DNA from: Pseudobdellovibrionaceae bacterium | GTDB taxonomy: Bacteria > Bdellovibrionota > Bdellovibrionia > Bdellovibrionales > Bdellovibrionaceae | NCBI GenBank assembly: GCA_947449255.1 | Contig: CANFQX010000011.1 | Location: forward strand, 1 to 64,000 | Length of the DNA: 64,000 nucleotides | Direction: 5' to 3' | In this document: in pieces, positions 21,083-31,000 of the stretch | Numbering within the stretch: position 1 is the first letter of the stretch | Layout of the letters: each line of letters opens with the position of its first letter | Program-made: the position numbers and the translations under genes | The notes under the pieces: generated by a model | Seen by the model: only the letters and a program-made list of their open reading frames with translations | The model's database searches: none | Told to the model about the DNA's origin: nothing

Positions 21083-22153
21083 TTAAAGTGAATAATCCAG
21101 GTAACCTTTTTCCCCAGGCGTATAAAAGGTGTCTGAATCCGCTGGAGTGAACGCTTGACCCTCTTTCATTTTTTCTACTAAATTTGGATTTGAAATGAAG
21201 GGACGACCGAAAGCCACGAGGTCTCCTTTATTTTCCATCAAATCGATATTTGCTTTTTCTGCGTCATAGCCACCAGACAAAATATAAAGTCCTTTAAAGG
21301 ATTCTCGGATCTTTGCTTTCAATGCTGCACTCACAGGAGGAGCCCCCATCGAGCTGTGATCAACCACATGAATATAAACCAGGCCCTGCTCATTCAATTT
21401 TTTTATCAAACTTAAATACAATTCATCCATTTGTGGATCTTGAATCATGCCATTAAAAACACCATAGGGTGAAATTCGCATTCCCACTTTATCAGCCCCT
21501 ACAGCGGAAACACAGGCCTTGGCAACCTCTACTGAAAAGCGAATTCGATTTTCAACACTGCCGCCCCAATTGTCTTGCCGTTGATTTGAAGCTTTATTTA
21601 AAAACTGATCCATCAAATAGCCATTGGCAGAGTGCAATTCAACGCCATCAAATCCAGCCTGAAGAGCCCACAGACTGGCCTGGGCATATTCTTGAATGGC
21701 ATGCAAAATGTCCGATTCCTTCATCTCGACTGGAACAGGATGTGGCTGCATCCCCTGAGTGTCGGTCCACATTTCACCGGGAGCTGCTAATGCTGATGGG
21801 GCCAATAATTTTCCTGACGAAGGTAAATTCAAGGGATGCCCTACTCGTCCAGTGTGCATCAATTGAACAAAAATTTTGCCGCCATTTTTATGAACAGCTT
21901 CTGTAATTTTTTTCCACGCCTCAACTTGTTCTGCATTAAATAAGCCCGGAATGCGAGCGTAGCCAAGACCATTGGCCGAAGGAGAAGCACCCTCTGTGAT
22001 AATCAAACCTGCTGAGGAACGCATTCCATAATACTTAGCCATCAAGTCATTGGGCAGATTTTGCGGCGCCCGACTGCGCGTCATCGGCGCCATGACAATG
22101 CGATTGTTTAAGTTTAATTTGCCGACAACAATTGGACTAAAAAGCTTATTCAT
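21083..22153 (-). CDS. Old Yellow Enzyme family alkene reductase (NemA-like)
   Basis: NRIVMAPMTRSRAPQNLPNDLMAKYYGMRSSAGLIITEG; GFDGVELHSANGYLMDQFLNKASNQRQDNWGGS. Confidence 0.93.
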   Translation of the reverse strand: MNKLFSPIVVGKLNLNNRIVMAPMTRSRAPQNLPNDLMAKYYGMRSSAGLIITEGASPSANGLGYARIPGLFNAEQVEAWKKITEAVHKNGGKIFVQLMHTGRVGHPLNLPSSGKLLAPSALAAPGEMWTDTQGMQPHPVPVEMKESDILHAIQEYAQASLWALQAGFDGVELHSANGYLMDQFLNKASNQRQDNWGGSVENRIRFSVEVAKACVSAVGADKVGMRISPYGVFNGMIQDPQMDELYLSLIKKLNEQGLVYIHVVDHSSMGAPPVSAALKAKIRESFKGLYILSGGYDAEKANIDLMENKGDLVAFGRPFISNPNLVEKMKEGQAFTPADSDTFYTPGEKGYLDYSL

Positions 22154-22381
22154 TTATGCATCCTTGATTTAAGTGCTTCATCAAGAATAAATTGTTGATA
22201 GACCCCTTGATGAAGTCAAGTTTTCGTAACAAAACATAGACCAAGGCATCTCTAATAATAAACTTTTTCGGGATTCATTACATTATTTTTAGAATTTTAA
22301 TTGAAGTTGAAATAGATACTAACTAGATGGCTCAATTCAAAAAACAGCTTTGTATTCTCTTAAAAATAATCAATGGAAAAA

Positions 22382-22777
22382 TTAAAATGAGAATCGACAA
22401 GAGAGTTGATGTCCAATGGAAGATTTAGGTTCTAGCACTTCAAGAGAAAACGAAGTGCTGTCATCAGTATTAAAATTAAATTTATATTTTTTAGAGTTTG
22501 CCATTTTACTTTTTAATAAAAAAACACCATTCCAAGGCAAGATCGATGCGATTTTGTTTCCATGTTGATCACGAATCAGCAGAACTGGTGACATATCTCT
22601 GGTTAAAGCTATGGAAGCCACAGCCCTATTTAAAACACCATCCTTTGCTTGCAAGCTGTTGTACACACTCCAATCACTCAGGAAGGCCTCGCACAAGAGC
22701 TTATCAAAAGACCAGGCCGCCGAACTAGAGAGCGAAAATAGCAGTATTAAAATGAGACCAGCGAGTCTTTTTGTCAT
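22382..22777 (-). CDS. Secreted hypothetical protein (start at MTKRLAG)
   Basis: Internal Met gives a signal peptide MTKRLAGLILILLFSLSSSAAWS; longer ORF would overlap the divergent gene. Confidence 0.6.
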   Translation of the reverse strand: MTKRLAGLILILLFSLSSSAAWSFDKLLCEAFLSDWSVYNSLQAKDGVLNRAVASIALTRDMSPVLLIRDQHGNKIASILPWNGVFLLKSKMANSKKYKFNFNTDDSTSFSLEVLEPKSSIGHQLSCRFSF

Positions 22778-22863
22778 TTGAAACCTATCGGCTTTTTTTG
22801 CCTGAAAAGAAATGAGCTCTTTGTCTAGTTTATAACTCTGCAGCAGAACCGATAAGTCCTTCA

Positions 22864-24597
22864 ATGGTTTACATTGGAACTCTTTTTTTAATAGCACTTT
22901 TAAACACAAATTTCTCAAGGGCCGAGATTCAGGAATCCTCCATTTTGAATTCAACTGATAGTTCAATTCAAAAATTATTAAATAGTCTTCCCAACGGATA
23001 CACCAAAAGAGGCTTGCAGGAATATATCACAATCCTAGGCCCAGAAAAATACAACGGGGATTACGTTGGGGCTTCAAATGTCGGGATGGCCAACTTTTTT
23101 TCAAGAAATTTTTCTGATAAAACCAATTCATGTGTCAGAGATTCAGCCCAATCTTTTTATAAGGATGTGGCGAACAGATTAAGACAACACACCAAAAATG
23201 ATCTCGAATGCAAACCCTTGCCCAGTGTAATAACCTCTGAAAAGGGAATCACAAAAATCTCTCCAGATTATGGGTGTGGTAGTGAGCGCTCAGGAATTTT
23301 AAATATCGCAGGAAAAGATCAGTTCAGTGATCTTGAGCCCGGCTGGCTCTGGAAGCTAGCTCTAAAGCACACCAAGGGAGATGCCAATTCAGCAATGTTT
23401 TTAGTTGGCATGTGTGGCCACGATGATCTCTTGCATGGACATTATATTTATGAAGACAAATCTCAATTGGCTCAAGACGAGTTGCGGCAGGAATGTTTGA
23501 AAATTAAGGCCAAAAAATTTAAAATCGACGACGAAATAAAAAAGTTGTCTGCAAACTATGACCTTAACGAATCAAAAATATTTCAACTGTCTTTTCAAGC
23601 GCAGGCCTATGGCGCACAAATCTCAGCCGCTGAGTCAAAAAAAACTATTCAACGGGGGATGGCTTGTCCACCGAGCAACTCAGGCTTTTATGCGCCCCAA
23701 TCTTTGGGAAGTGAAGCTGACATTGATTCTAAAATAAAAATGGATATTCGAAATATTCAAGGTGCTGATGGAGCCAAAAAAATACCCTCAAAGTATTATC
23801 ATGTCTACGGTTCTGCGTTCATGGCTTGTCAATTGATTCAGAACGGATTTTCACAAAGACAAACAGCTCTCATTCAGAAACAAGCTGCTCGCGTCTATCG
23901 TGGAATTCGTATGTGCGAAACAATTCAAATACAAACATTGCGACAAGAAGCTTTTAAAACAATTTCTCAAGAACTCCTGTCAAAATATAAAATTAAAGAT
24001 ACATCAGGACTGGCTGTCTTTTTGACAAAAGAAATCAAAACAGAAAAATTAAATTGCGAAGAGGCCTTCCCAAAAGAGTGTGAATTTTTAAATGAATTAA
24101 ATCTGCCACCCCAGATAGTTAAATCATCGGAATTTTCTCTTGCAGAGGAACAGATTCGAAGCAAGGTCGATCATTTCACAGCGGCAGGAGATGCTGCTGA
24201 GCTCTATAAAAAATGGTACTTGGGTGGCGGAAGTCTTGGCGGTCAAAAAATTCCTTGCACCGACATCAGGGTCCTTGGCCCTTCAGATTTGATGAATCCG
24301 CAAGATTCATTTTTTGGCAGAGTTGCAAAGCCTGTTGGGTGGTCTGAGGAAACTTACAACAGAGCTTCCAAAAAATTAGCCACCTGGGATGTCGATTTCA
24401 AGTGGACGATTGCACAGCATGAAGCCGGAGCTCAATTTGCAGCAAAGACCTGCAAAAAAAGAGGATTGAATGAGAAGCCGCTTCATGGAATCTGCCCGGA
24501 GGGACCTCCTGATGCCAAATCTGTCTATGGAGGGGATGATTCCAAGTTTTCTCCATGGCAAAGCCCCCCGAGCGAGCAACAAAAAGGTGTTAGATAA
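22864..24597 (+). CDS. Secreted hypothetical protein
   Basis: 577-aa ORF with N-terminal signal peptide, Cys-containing, no recognised domain. Confidence 0.7.
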   Translation: MVYIGTLFLIALLNTNFSRAEIQESSILNSTDSSIQKLLNSLPNGYTKRGLQEYITILGPEKYNGDYVGASNVGMANFFSRNFSDKTNSCVRDSAQSFYKDVANRLRQHTKNDLECKPLPSVITSEKGITKISPDYGCGSERSGILNIAGKDQFSDLEPGWLWKLALKHTKGDANSAMFLVGMCGHDDLLHGHYIYEDKSQLAQDELRQECLKIKAKKFKIDDEIKKLSANYDLNESKIFQLSFQAQAYGAQISAAESKKTIQRGMACPPSNSGFYAPQSLGSEADIDSKIKMDIRNIQGADGAKKIPSKYYHVYGSAFMACQLIQNGFSQRQTALIQKQAARVYRGIRMCETIQIQTLRQEAFKTISQELLSKYKIKDTSGLAVFLTKEIKTEKLNCEEAFPKECEFLNELNLPPQIVKSSEFSLAEEQIRSKVDHFTAAGDAAELYKKWYLGGGSLGGQKIPCTDIRVLGPSDLMNPQDSFFGRVAKPVGWSEETYNRASKKLATWDVDFKWTIAQHEAGAQFAAKTCKKRGLNEKPLHGICPEGPPDAKSVYGGDDSKFSPWQSPPSEQQKGVR

Positions 24598-24781
24598 AAC
24601 GGCGGACTCAACAAAACAACAAAGCCAAGCTCTTTAGCGAGCATGACTGGCTGTGCTGAATAATATTTTATTTTCTGCGAGCTTTCTGGCTTTTTCTTTT
24701 AAACCGCAGCGCAACAAGGTTTGCGCCGAGCCTTAATAGTCTGTAACAGAACTGCTCATCCTGACCAGAGAGGCTTTTCTT

Positions 24782-25387
24782 ATGCAAGTTCTATTGATTG
24801 TTGCTCTTCTTATTGCGAGCTTGCAGAGTGCCGCTCTTGCCAAACCTTCCCAGAATGATCTCGCCGAGCTCAATCCTTTCAGTGTCGATGTTGAAGAAAC
24901 ATTAGAGCTCTATGACCAAGAGTACTTGGACGAGACTGGAAAATCTCCATTTCTTGAAAATTTTCTGTTCCCTATGGGCAAAGGTTGTTTCCGCCAGACA
25001 TGCAAAGTTTGGATCCAAGTGGTTAAATCAGATCAGCTTGCCTATCTTTATCTCAATGGTCAGCGCGCTGAGACCTGGAAGGTTTCGACTGGAAAAGTCG
25101 GCTCATCAACGCCCAATTTTGACAAACACCCCAACGGTCGAATTTACGAAAAATACACTTCAAAAAAACACCCCAACGGAAATTACAATGGCTTGGGCAA
25201 TATGCCTTATGCTGTTTTTATTGATGGGGGCTTTGCCATACACGGCACACCTGCCTCTAATTGGCCAAATCTAGGTAAAAGGGCTTCTCATGGATGCATT
25301 CGCGTGCACCCCTACAACGGAAAAACCTTCAATCAACTTGTTCGCCAGTACGGTATTTATGAAACTTGGGTGACGGTTCAGGATTAA
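24782..25387 (+). CDS. L,D-transpeptidase (YkuD domain)
   Basis: Signal peptide; FAIHGTPASNWPNLGKRASHGCIRVHP catalytic motif. Confidence 0.92.
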   Translation: MQVLLIVALLIASLQSAALAKPSQNDLAELNPFSVDVEETLELYDQEYLDETGKSPFLENFLFPMGKGCFRQTCKVWIQVVKSDQLAYLYLNGQRAETWKVSTGKVGSSTPNFDKHPNGRIYEKYTSKKHPNGNYNGLGNMPYAVFIDGGFAIHGTPASNWPNLGKRASHGCIRVHPYNGKTFNQLVRQYGIYETWVTVQD

Positions 25388-25485
25388 TGGGATTAATGGG
25401 CTTCATATTCATTTAGCTATTCCCCTTCCCTGTCCAAGATCAGGGACGTGAATAGATTAGCGGATTTAACAACCCGCTTTTATGA

Positions 25486-26403
25486 TTATCGATTGAAAAA
25501 ATAGCGCAGCAGCACATTAGCTGAAATAATTGAGAGTGAGTGACTCATACCTACAGCGGTCTGTTGATAGGTCATATCTGCGGCTATTCCGACTTTAGAA
25601 AATGACTTTGAAGCTTGAAGGCTAAGTTTCCACTCAACTCCTACAGGATATTTCTCTTTATATCCAATGGCTGAGGACTGTAGGGGAGCATTTGTATCAA
25701 CAGCAACAACTTCTAAGGAACTCATTGTTACGCCCAATGATCCGACAACATTGATATAGCGAAACAAATCTCGACGAGCATGCAGTCCCATTGAAAGTAG
25801 AGTGAGCTCACTGCTTCTATTTTCATAATATCCTGTGCTGGGATAAGTGAAGGATTCATCTAAACTGGTCATGGTCCGAGCAAAATAAGGTCCCCATTTT
25901 AAATTTTTATTTTCTGATTTTTCATATCCAAGCTCGATGTTTTTCGTTGCCTTTGAATTCGCTTGAACTCCTTGCCCCGATCCTGACTGCAAGTATATCA
26001 ATGAATGCTTACGCTTGAATCCAAAAAAATCTGATCCCTCGTCATTGAGCAAATCAAACGACTCATCCATTTTTTCATCTCCTTTCTGATTTTCTTTCGA
26101 ATCAGCGGGAGCGGGATTTGTTGCTGGAGTTGGCGTTTGAGTTTCTGTTGGTGTTGGAATTAGAGTTGCTGCTGCAGGTCCTGCTGCAGGTCCTGCTGGA
26201 GTTGTTGCTGGAGTTGAGTCCTGAACGATTGAAGCCGCGGGAGGGCTAACGATAGTTGGAGAGCTAATGGCTGATTCAGAGGCCTTTTCCAAAGCTAAAT
26301 TTGAATTTGAACTAAAACCTAGCTCGGCAAATACTGCCTGAGTCCAGAAAAGTAAGCTCCATAATAGAAAAAGTCGAAATGTAGGCTGAACTATGTTTAC
26401 CAT
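25486..26403 (-). CDS. Putative outer-membrane/surface protein with Pro/Ala/Thr-rich linker
   Basis: Signal peptide, low-complexity PAGPAAGPAAATLIPTPTETQTPTPATNPAP linker, beta-rich C-terminal half. Confidence 0.65.
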   Translation of the reverse strand: MVNIVQPTFRLFLLWSLLFWTQAVFAELGFSSNSNLALEKASESAISSPTIVSPPAASIVQDSTPATTPAGPAAGPAAATLIPTPTETQTPTPATNPAPADSKENQKGDEKMDESFDLLNDEGSDFFGFKRKHSLIYLQSGSGQGVQANSKATKNIELGYEKSENKNLKWGPYFARTMTSLDESFTYPSTGYYENRSSELTLLSMGLHARRDLFRYINVVGSLGVTMSSLEVVAVDTNAPLQSSAIGYKEKYPVGVEWKLSLQASKSFSKVGIAADMTYQQTAVGMSHSLSIISANVLLRYFFNR

Positions 26404-26420
26404 ATTGCTGATGATAAATA

Positions 26421-27044
26421 ATGGTGAGCAAAATGCGTAGATATTTTATGCATTTTTTGATTTTATTTTTAATGATTGGACCAAGATCACTTGCACAAAG
26501 CAAGGGCGGGCATTTATTTACAGAGCTCAGTGCCGGCTATATCAACCGGCCTTTTGTAGGTGTATTGGGAACAAGCTTTTCTGAAATTAACCATGGCGCC
26601 CTAGATATTTCTTTTAAATATATACAAAATAATAAGGTTTACAACATAGGCTGTCTTTACACTCCACAAATTAATTTGAGCGAGGCACATTGGAGCGATG
26701 GAACGAAGGGTGCCTACACATTAGAATTTCTATCCCCCTATATTGGCTATGGGACTGAGTGGAATAAATATGTCTTTGAATTTCAAACCGGTTTTGAAAG
26801 TTTAAGGTGGAGCGGAACGCCTGATATGGGCTATTCTGATAGCGTGAGTACAATTTATGCAATTAAAATTAGTAAAATTATTGAGATGCATAAAAAACCA
26901 AAGCTCTCGTTTCCCTTTTCGATTCGATTTTGGGCTAGACCTGAAAGGGACCTGCAATTCAATTTAAAATCTTCGGAAAATTCAAAAATTAACTCTGGAA
27001 ATGGTCTTGATATATTGGCGGGCGTGGCTTATGAAGTTTTCTAA
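26421..27044 (+). CDS. Putative outer-membrane beta-barrel protein
   Basis: Signal peptide, alternating aromatic beta-strand pattern. Confidence 0.6.
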   Translation: MVSKMRRYFMHFLILFLMIGPRSLAQSKGGHLFTELSAGYINRPFVGVLGTSFSEINHGALDISFKYIQNNKVYNIGCLYTPQINLSEAHWSDGTKGAYTLEFLSPYIGYGTEWNKYVFEFQTGFESLRWSGTPDMGYSDSVSTIYAIKISKIIEMHKKPKLSFPFSIRFWARPERDLQFNLKSSENSKINSGNGLDILAGVAYEVF

Positions 27045-28035
27045 AATATTTTTCGTTCTTATTGTATTAGATTTCCTATTGCCAGCATGTGAATACACTT
27101 TAAATCGAGACCTCTCAAATCTTGCAACCCTAGACGTCAACAACTTGATCATTGAAACGCCAGGAACGGCTGATGTACTTGCCGGTGAGTTCCAGCTCAA
27201 GCAAAATTCAACTCTGCAATTAGGCTGTCAAGTGGGGACCAACGCCCAGCCAACAACGGGAGCCGGCGACTCCGGTGTTTCTTTGAATTCAACTAATTAT
27301 TTTTTGGGTTTCACTTTTTCTTTTTCCTACCCGATAAAACCTTCAGCCGTACTGCTGCGATTAAGTAGCTCTGGAGCACCAACAGCAACTGCAGTGGTTA
27401 AAATTACCGATGCTTCGGCAACTCCTTCACCAATGGGAACTATCAAATCAACATCATCAATTTTATCTATGTCTTCAGTCTCGCCTTCTTACGCAGATCA
27501 ATCTTTTACATTTTCATCGCCTCCGACATTAGCTGCAAATACGGCTTATGGCTTGGTGCTTGAGCCGGTTGCAAATTCTGGCAGTATCGATGCCTCAAAT
27601 AACATTTCTTGGAGTCGCGGCGACACGGCAAGCGACTGCAGTTCATTTCATGTAAATCAACTTTCTTCAAATGGCGGAAATAGTTGGAGTTCACTCCCAA
27701 CGAGGCCCTATTTTTATTTTCAAGTTCCTGGATATGCGAACACAGGTTCAGGATATTGGATTGTTGATGGGCAGGTTTCAACGGAATGGGATTTATCAAG
27801 CTTCAATGTCAGTGAGAATCCATCGGGAGATAAATCAGGAACAATTGTTTATTCAATTGGCGCGGGCAGCAATCCATCATCCCCAACTTATTCAAGCAAT
27901 GACTTAACATTGACTCAGGTTAAGGCGTTACCCAATGTGACCGGGCGCTACTTGTATGTCCAAGTCAAATTGACTTCCACTAATAATAATATTGTAAATG
28001 CAGGCACGGCTTCAGGTTCAATTTCTATTCTATAA
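27031..28035 (+). CDS. Secreted lipoprotein, hypothetical
   Basis: Start at MKFSK; lipobox LLPAC; Ser/Thr-rich beta-type sequence. Confidence 0.65.
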   Translation: MKFSKIFFVLIVLDFLLPACEYTLNRDLSNLATLDVNNLIIETPGTADVLAGEFQLKQNSTLQLGCQVGTNAQPTTGAGDSGVSLNSTNYFLGFTFSFSYPIKPSAVLLRLSSSGAPTATAVVKITDASATPSPMGTIKSTSSILSMSSVSPSYADQSFTFSSPPTLAANTAYGLVLEPVANSGSIDASNNISWSRGDTASDCSSFHVNQLSSNGGNSWSSLPTRPYFYFQVPGYANTGSGYWIVDGQVSTEWDLSSFNVSENPSGDKSGTIVYSIGAGSNPSSPTYSSNDLTLTQVKALPNVTGRYLYVQVKLTSTNNNIVNAGTASGSISIL

Positions 28036-31000
28036 CTCGGGCCACAATCCAAGACTTAAAGTTCCTGTTCTATTTTCATTTGTGGAAAATGGAATTGTTA
28101 AGATTTTTCGAGCAACATCCAGATCCATTTCCCTCGCATAGATTGGTGCTGTGCTGACTTGTGTTTGCTGAAAGTAGATTGAACACGGAGCACTGAAATT
28201 AGATAAATCACACGAATGAATTGTAATTTGTTTGGCTGCGCCCGAGGGTGATTGATAGTAATCAAACGAGACAGACTGAATCCAAGCCACTCGAGAAGCC
28301 CCTCGCTGAATGATTTTCAAACTTGGATTTAGCCCTAATCCATCTATTCCAGTGGCTTGCGACACTGTCTTATTGATGCAAGAAAGACTTAAATCCAAGG
28401 ACAATGTGCACTTAGAAAGCCTCAACCCTTGCGACATCTCGCTGCCTTGTTGGCTTGCAATGAAGATTCCCGCAGAATCAATAACGACATAGGGGTGAGC
28501 CCCTGGATACATTTTCACTCCGCCACTATCCATGATATAACTGTCATCAATATTTGAGTAAGCTCCACAAGTGATTTGATTTACGGGACCTAAAGAGCAA
28601 CCTATCCCATTCAACCCAGGCAACGCATTGGCTGGACTGTGGGCTGCCATCACTATATGAGAGCCGTCAAAAGCTATATCAGTGTATTCTGCCTGGACTC
28701 CCCCACTTAAATTCTCTTGGTGAACAACACAATTAGAAAGTGCAGAATTAGGCAGAGCGACGTCATTGAAGTCACAAGCTGTTATTGAGAATCCATTGGG
28801 ATTTTGAGAGCTGAAGATGGCCTTACTTCCTAGAATTTGCATTGCAGTGAATGCACCATCATCATGCGACGAATTGTTAATTCCCGATATTGTCTTTAAA
28901 TCAATCACCGAGCAGCTAACTAAGAAATCAAGAGTGTTCGCTGTGGTAATCCCCGCTTTATCACAAATAAGTACGGTGGAAATCCCTTTATTGTGTACCT
29001 GATCACCAAGTTGATTTGAGGTCGCAATTAAAAATTTATGTGCCGTTGTTTGCGGATTAAGTTTGTAGCCTGCAAAGGCACCAGTCCAATAAGGTTCAGA
29101 TCCTATGGATAAGTCATTCCCCCCACAAGATGACATCTCGATATTTCCAGATACCGAATTTTTATTGCATATTTCTAGGTGGAGGGTTGAAGATGTGGAC
29201 GTCCTTTTTTTACTTGTAATAAAAAAATGACTTTCATCAGAACTTATCTCATGTTCCTGATAGAAAATTCCTCCGGTCGGAGATCCATTGCCTTGATAAT
29301 CAATATAAGAGGCTCCAATAAGATCAAGAGCTGAACTGAGTGTTTGTTGATTTGAAGAAATACTTAAGGAGTTTCTGAGTGCGACGACAGTTCCATTGGG
29401 ATTAAAACCAAATTTAAAACTGCAATGCTCAGCACTCGCCAAAGTTGTGGTGCAAGTGTTATCAACAAGTGTAAAACGATTTATTAATCCTGAAAAAATA
29501 AAATTCAAGTTTGTCGCAGTGATATCACCAATATTTGTCAGGGTAATGAGGTCCGTTGAGGCACTCGTATCGGCAGAAATAAGTCCAAAATTATAGCTTG
29601 TGGGTAAGTAATCATCGACCAAGTCAACGCCTTTGAACGAGTTTCCCAAGACCCTGGTCGATTTAATTGTGTAGGCAACTCCAAGATCTTTACCACTGGC
29701 CGTGAATTGATATACAGATTCGACTTCTCTAACAGCCGTTGGAACATAATTGACCACCACGGTGCATGACTCCAATGCCTTGAGATTTTGTCCGGAGCAA
29801 TTGTCACTTGTAATAATCATATGAGAAGGCCCAGAAACAGAAGTCAGACTCATTGACATATTATTTAAAGAAAAGGACAGCGGATGATTATTTTTGATTG
29901 TAAATACGACTGAACGAGATGAGGGACTTAGATTTACGATATTGTTGCTATCATCAATAGGTCCCGTAATATTTGTTTCAGCGAGATCCGCACCAGTGAA
30001 AGATGATTGCAATCGAGAATCCTTGATTGAGATAAGGGGATGATCCCATGTTGCTCCGGATAAGATAACAGAGTGAGGTGCTATGGAACTTCCTTGACCT
30101 TCTGAAATAGTAAATATTGTGCTGTGAGCTGCTGCAGATGAATAGGCAGTGGCTTTGATTTCCATTGTACAAGTGCTACCTACACCTAGTGTTGCCCCAC
30201 AAGTACTTGCCGATCCTATACTCCAGGGCGACGCAAGTGATGAATAAGTAAGTTCAGCCCTACGATTGCCATTGTTCACTATTGTGAATGTCTTGATTTG
30301 ACTATCTGAAGTTGCCAGTCGAATGGGATCATAACTCAAACTTTCAACACTGAGTTCAAGATTCATAAAACTGCCAATTCCAGAGAGTGGCGATGAGAAG
30401 GTTGCCGTCTCCGAACTGCTCTTCACAAGAATAGAAATATTTCCGGTCATCCACCCCAGAGCTGAAGGATCAAATTGAACTGAATAGCTACAAGAAGAAC
30501 CCAAACTCAAAGTACCGCCGCATGTGCTACTTAAAATTGTAAAATCATTGGATCCCGAAATGATGGCGTCCTCAACTGTTAGACTTCCAGAGCTTGTATT
30601 AGAAAGTTCAAAGGTTTTTATCAAAGGTCCTCTCGTCACATCCCAATTGCCAAAGTTAGAACCTGCGAGTTTTGCCAAGGGTTGAATAATATTGGAGGTC
30701 AATCTTGTCGTGGCTTGTCCGCCAATGGCACAAGTCAAGTTGAGGTCTTCGGAAAGACTTTGCGCAGAAGCGGGAGATATTAACTTTATTAAAACTGAAC
30801 ATTGTGCTAGGGGTGATAAACTAGTGCCACAATCATTCGCCTCAATTGTAAATTGAGTGAGACTTGAAATTGAACAACCAGATGCGGTATCAACGGTTGA
30901 CGGATTTGAAAAAAGAATAGTGCTTTTTGCAAAAACAGTTTCATTAGTGACAACATTACCGAAATCCAAAATAGTGGAACTGGCTGAAATCATTTTTGAG

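Noticed and set aside
26100-26230. Short direct repeats resembling a CRISPR or VNTR
   Set aside because: They encode an in-frame Pro/Ala/Thr-rich linker (PAGPAAGPAA, PTPTETQTPTP); no spacer-repeat periodicity. No CRISPR array was seen anywhere.
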